A stretch of 64,000 bases of DNA from Rs1 sp029027825. Lineage in GTDB: Bacteria; Pseudomonadota; Gammaproteobacteria; Pseudomonadales; Balneatricaceae. Below are positions 61,484 through 64,000 of this stretch, in pieces. Position 1 is the stretch's first letter. Each line of letters begins with the position of its first letter. The position numbers were made by a program, and so were the translations under genes. A model generated the notes under the pieces. That model had not been told where the DNA came from, made no database searches, and saw only the letters and a program-made list of their open reading frames with translations. The DNA lies in contig CP093399.1 in assembly GCA_029027825.1 (NCBI GenBank), positions 1,922,001 to 1,986,000 of the forward strand, written 5' to 3'.

Positions 61484-61660
61484 ATATAGCAGGTACATCA
61501 TCTAAGAAATCCCTCTGGGCATCGTCAGATCAGCAGTATCTAGCAACCGGCCCCTCTGTATTGTCACCGGGGTCATTTACTATGATTGATCAAGTAAAGC
61601 GACAGACAGACTTAATGCTACTGTAAAGTCTAGATTGTAATGCTAAATTGACATTGCATT

Positions 61661-62689
61661 TCAGTGATTATTTGGAAACAACTGAGGCTCTATTTCTAAG
61701 GCTATATTGAATTCGCTATAAATAGAGTGACTAATTTTTTCAGCTAAATCTAGTATTTGATCAATGGTTGCGCCACCAGTATTAATCAGTACTAGTGCTT
61801 GTTTAGGATATACACCCACTTCTTTATTTTGGTAACCTTTCCAGCCGCAGTGTTCTATAAGCCAACCAGCTGCAACTTTTATAAGGTCATCTGACACTTT
61901 ATATCCGACAATATTAGGGTGCTTAATTTTTAGTTCTTGGAAGTGTTTAACGGCTATGATTGGGTTTTTAAAAAAGCTGCCCGCATTTGGAGTGGTTTTT
62001 GGGTCAGGTAACTTACTGGATCTAATGTGGCAAATCCCATCAAATACATCTTTCAAACTAACTTTAGAAATCTTTTTAGAGGTGAAGTAATCCTTTAAAG
62101 CTTGGTATTTATATTCAATATGAATTTGTTTACTTAGCACAATATCAATATAGGTGATTATATACCGGCCATTAGCCCGTTTGAAATTACTATCCCTATA
62201 AGAAAACTCACACTGTTCTTTAGTAAAAGAACAATATTGCTTTAGATGGGTATCATAGGCATGCACTTTCAACAACACATCCTTAAGCTCCGATCCATAG
62301 GCGCCTATATTTTGTACTGGAGAAGCGCCAACAAGTCCGGGGATTAAAGCAAGATTCTCTATTCCCTGCCAATTATTATTGACTGAGTACTCAACAAGTT
62401 CATGCCAATTCTCTCCTGCTGATACACGTAAAATCAGTTCTGAAGCTGATTCTGTTAATTTCTTTTTTCCTTTTATTTGAATATGTAAAGTCATACCCAA
62501 TACTTTCTCGGCCATTAAGAGATTACTACCCCCTGAAATAACCTGATAACTGATCTGCTGCTGTCGACAATACTTTAATGCTTCGACTAACTGCTCTTCA
62601 CTTGTAATAGTAAGGAAGTTAGCAGCGATTGAAGGTAAAGCGAAGGTATTGAAAGTGAGTAAACTTACATTTTTTTCTATACTGAGCAA
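61661..62689 (-). CDS. murB: UDP-N-acetylenolpyruvoylglucosamine reductase MurB
   Basis: The 342-residue flavoenzyme reduces UDP-GlcNAc-enolpyruvate to UDP-MurNAc in peptidoglycan synthesis. FAD-binding segments are YQVISGGSNLLMAEKV and LALIPGLVGASPVQNIGAYGSEL. Catalytic residues lie in SYRDSNFK, NAGSFFKNPI (Ser proton donor) and ALEIEPQLF (Glu). The start codon is TTG (62687-62689), preceded by AGG at suitable distance; no ATG is better placed. A family A element lies 77 bp upstream. Confidence 0.96.
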   Translation of the reverse strand: MLSIEKNVSLLTFNTFALPSIAANFLTITSEEQLVEALKYCRQQQISYQVISGGSNLLMAEKVLGMTLHIQIKGKKKLTESASELILRVSAGENWHELVEYSVNNNWQGIENLALIPGLVGASPVQNIGAYGSELKDVLLKVHAYDTHLKQYCSFTKEQCEFSYRDSNFKRANGRYIITYIDIVLSKQIHIEYKYQALKDYFTSKKISKVSLKDVFDGICHIRSSKLPDPKTTPNAGSFFKNPIIAVKHFQELKIKHPNIVGYKVSDDLIKVAAGWLIEHCGWKGYQNKEVGVYPKQALVLINTGGATIDQILDLAEKISHSIYSEFNIALEIEPQLFPNNH

Positions 62690-62765
62690 AAAAAGACCTA
62701 TTTATCGTGGGAAAGTGGTTTATAGCTAGATGTAAATATAAGGAAAAGTGGGCTGCTCACTTTAA

Positions 62766-62925
62766 CTTGAATCCGTGACTTCACTGCACCACATAGCGCA
62801 AGCTCTTTATTCTACGGCGGTTAGAAAAATGCCCGCTGAACCTGCGGGTGCAGCTAAGATTTTTCAATTCCACCGTAAAACCAATATCTTACACTCTGTA
62901 TTCACTTTGAAGTCACGGATTCAGG
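62766..62925 (+). repeat. Family A repeat (MITE-like), short form, target duplication TTTAA
   Basis: 160-bp copy with left end CTTGAATCCGTGACTTC and right end GAAGTCACGGATTCAGG, complementary except at position 2. Exact TTTAA lies on both sides (62761-62765 and 62926-62930). It is in the folD-murB gap. Confidence 0.92.
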
Positions 62926-62935
62926 TTTAAACTAA

Positions 62936-62975
62936 ACCTTTACGTGTATGATGCGCTCTTGTACAACGTAAAGGT
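62936..62975. other. 10-bp inverted repeat downstream of folD
   Basis: ACCTTTACGT (62936-62945) and ACGTAAAGGT (62966-62975) are perfect complements 20 bases apart, next to the family A copy. No U-run follows. Its function is unknown. Confidence 0.5.
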
Positions 62976-63032
62976 CTCAATATTTGTAGCAGCACCTCAT
63001 CCCAAACAAAAATTTAAGGCAAAACCTTCACC

Positions 63033-63926
63033 TTAAACTGTACCTGCGACTATAGCGTAGTCTAGTTTTTCTATTCTCTTAAAAGCGGTGAGGGTGTTGA
63101 CGAGCAACATCGCTATAGTCATGGGCCCAACACCACCGGGAACAGGGGTGATCGCGCCAGCTTTTTGGCTAGCACTTGCATAATCCACATCTCCAACAAG
63201 TTTATTTTTCCCCTCTCGTTGGATGCGATTAATCCCGACGTCAATCACACAGGCTCCCTTTTTAATCCAATTGGCATTAATCATTTCAGGGCGGCCTACG
63301 GCAGCAACCAAAATATCAGCTTTTGCACAAATAGATTCAATATCTTTAGTGCGGGAGTGCACAATAGTAACGGTACAGCTCTCTTGTAGTAGCAGTGCAG
63401 CCATCGGCTTGCCTACAATATTTGACCGACCAACAACCACAGCATTCAGACCTGATAAATCATCACCAAGGGCATGTTTAATTAAATGCATACTTCCATG
63501 GGGGGTACAAGGCAAGAGGCTTTCATCACCAATTGAAAGCTTACCTACATTGACTGGGTGGAACCCATCAACATCTTTTTCAGGTAAAATTGCAGTTAAA
63601 ATTGTTTTTTCATCAATTTGACTAGGTAGAGGCAACTGTACCAAAATCCCATGTACTTCTGCGTCATTATTCAATTTCTCAACTAAAGCCAGTAATTCTG
63701 TTTGGCTAGTCGTTTCAGGCAATCGATGTTCTGTAGATGTGATACCTACCTCAGCTGCTTGCTCACCTTTCTTGCGAACATAAACTTGACTAGCTGGATC
63801 TTCTCCTACTAAAACGACCGTCAGTCCAGGAGTTTTTCCGGATATTTCTTTTACAGCAGCGACATCAATTGCTAATTGCTTACGCAGATTACTGGCGTAT
63901 GCTGCACCATCTAGTTTATTGGTCAT
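63033..63926 (-). CDS. folD: Bifunctional methylenetetrahydrofolate dehydrogenase/cyclohydrolase FolD
   Basis: The 297-residue enzyme interconverts 5,10-methylene-, methenyl- and 10-formyl-tetrahydrofolate. Signatures: GLTVVLVGEDPASQVYVRKKG (catalytic Lys), GILVQLPLPSQID, KDVDGFHPVNVGKL, VVVGRSNIVGKPMAALLL (NADP site) and GAITPVPGGVGPMTIAML. I start at ATG 63926 (MTNKLDG), with GGAGAG upstream; the frame extends six codons further without support. Its product feeds PurN and other formyl transfers. Confidence 0.97.
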   Translation of the reverse strand: MTNKLDGAAYASNLRKQLAIDVAAVKEISGKTPGLTVVLVGEDPASQVYVRKKGEQAAEVGITSTEHRLPETTSQTELLALVEKLNNDAEVHGILVQLPLPSQIDEKTILTAILPEKDVDGFHPVNVGKLSIGDESLLPCTPHGSMHLIKHALGDDLSGLNAVVVGRSNIVGKPMAALLLQESCTVTIVHSRTKDIESICAKADILVAAVGRPEMINANWIKKGACVIDVGINRIQREGKNKLVGDVDYASASQKAGAITPVPGGVGPMTIAMLLVNTLTAFKRIEKLDYAIVAGTV

Positions 63927-64000
63927 TCTATTACAACTCTCCAAAATAAAAATTAGTAGGTATAATACTCATATATAACAAATACGCAGGATGATAACTA

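Noticed and set aside
62926..63032. tRNA gene next to folD
   Set aside because: tRNAs often neighbour folD, but no cloverleaf or T-loop GTTCRA-type core is present; only a 10-bp inverted repeat is visible.

Overview
The window looks like a chromosomal segment of a marine-type gammaproteobacterium with moderately low GC. The basis is the Tol-Pal, RuvAB, PurMN, MurB and FolD proteins, a methylcitrate cluster of the acnD/prpF type, and a nickel superoxide dismutase. I cannot assign a genus from sequence alone. Core genes are intact and well packed. The gaps between them carry an unusually heavy load of short interspersed repeats, and several genes have been disturbed by them.

Layout. 1-4.2 kb: the end of an FCD-domain GntR regulator, a parvulin (ppiC) and a GGDEF/degenerate-EAL protein, set among repeats. 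4.2-9.2 kb: a redox/electrophile cluster (NfsA-like nitroreductase, GST, CurA-like reductase, DJ-1/PfpI protein, LysR regulator). 9.4-10.3 kb: a small membrane protein and a broken gene with a repeat inserted in it. 10.4-17.8 kb: a complete propionate (2-methylcitrate) gene set prpR-prpB-prpC-acnD-prpF, preceded by three TTGTCGACAA-type operators; prpC has an in-frame stop. 18.3-23.9 kb: alpha/beta hydrolase, MATE pump, DsbB, GNAT, AI-2E/PerM permease. 24-28 kb: purM-purN, DUF3108 protein, yfcL, sodN-sodX. 28-34.3 kb: a hybrid histidine kinase and a REC-PAS-GGDEF-EAL protein, probably once a tight operon. 35.07 kb: a 43-residue membrane protein behind two FNR/ANR-type boxes. 35.5-37.4 kb: an MsbA-type ABC exporter, then a group II intron maturase relic. 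38.4-43.9 kb: ybgC-tolQ-tolR-tolA-tolB-pal-cpoB. 44-45.8 kb: ruvA-ruvB behind a LexA-like box. 46.1-50.7 kb: a kinase divergent from thiB-thiP-thiQ. 51.2-52.1 kb: a short Rho-like ATPase without the usual N-terminal RNA-binding domain. 53.7-56.8 kb: two toxin-antitoxin pairs and a MazG-like pyrophosphohydrolase. 57.7-61 kb: an NAD salvage unit (nadV-prs) divergent from an NrtR-like regulator, with three matching operator sites. 61.7-64 kb: murB and folD.

The most unusual content is the repeats. Family A (16 copies or remnants) has 17-bp terminal inverted repeats, CCTGAATCMGTGACTTC, and at seven copies an exact 5-bp AT-rich target duplication, so it behaves like a non-autonomous transposable element (MITE). 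Full copies occur as a form of about 208 bp and a form of about 160 bp that lacks one 48-bp internal block. Copies sit between genes inside operons: pal/cpoB, higB/higA, the GGDEF-EAL/kinase pair and prpB/prpC. One copy interrupts a gene whose frame is restored exactly if the element and one target copy are removed. Family B (about 141 bp, 17-bp perfect ends AGAGACCTCTGCATAAC) has one complete copy, one near-complete copy and four fragments. Family C is a unit of about 230 bp with CTCTGTGGT/ACCACAGAG hairpins, forming tandem arrays around 55-57.6 kb. I saw no transposase for any of them, no CRISPR array and no tRNA or rRNA gene.
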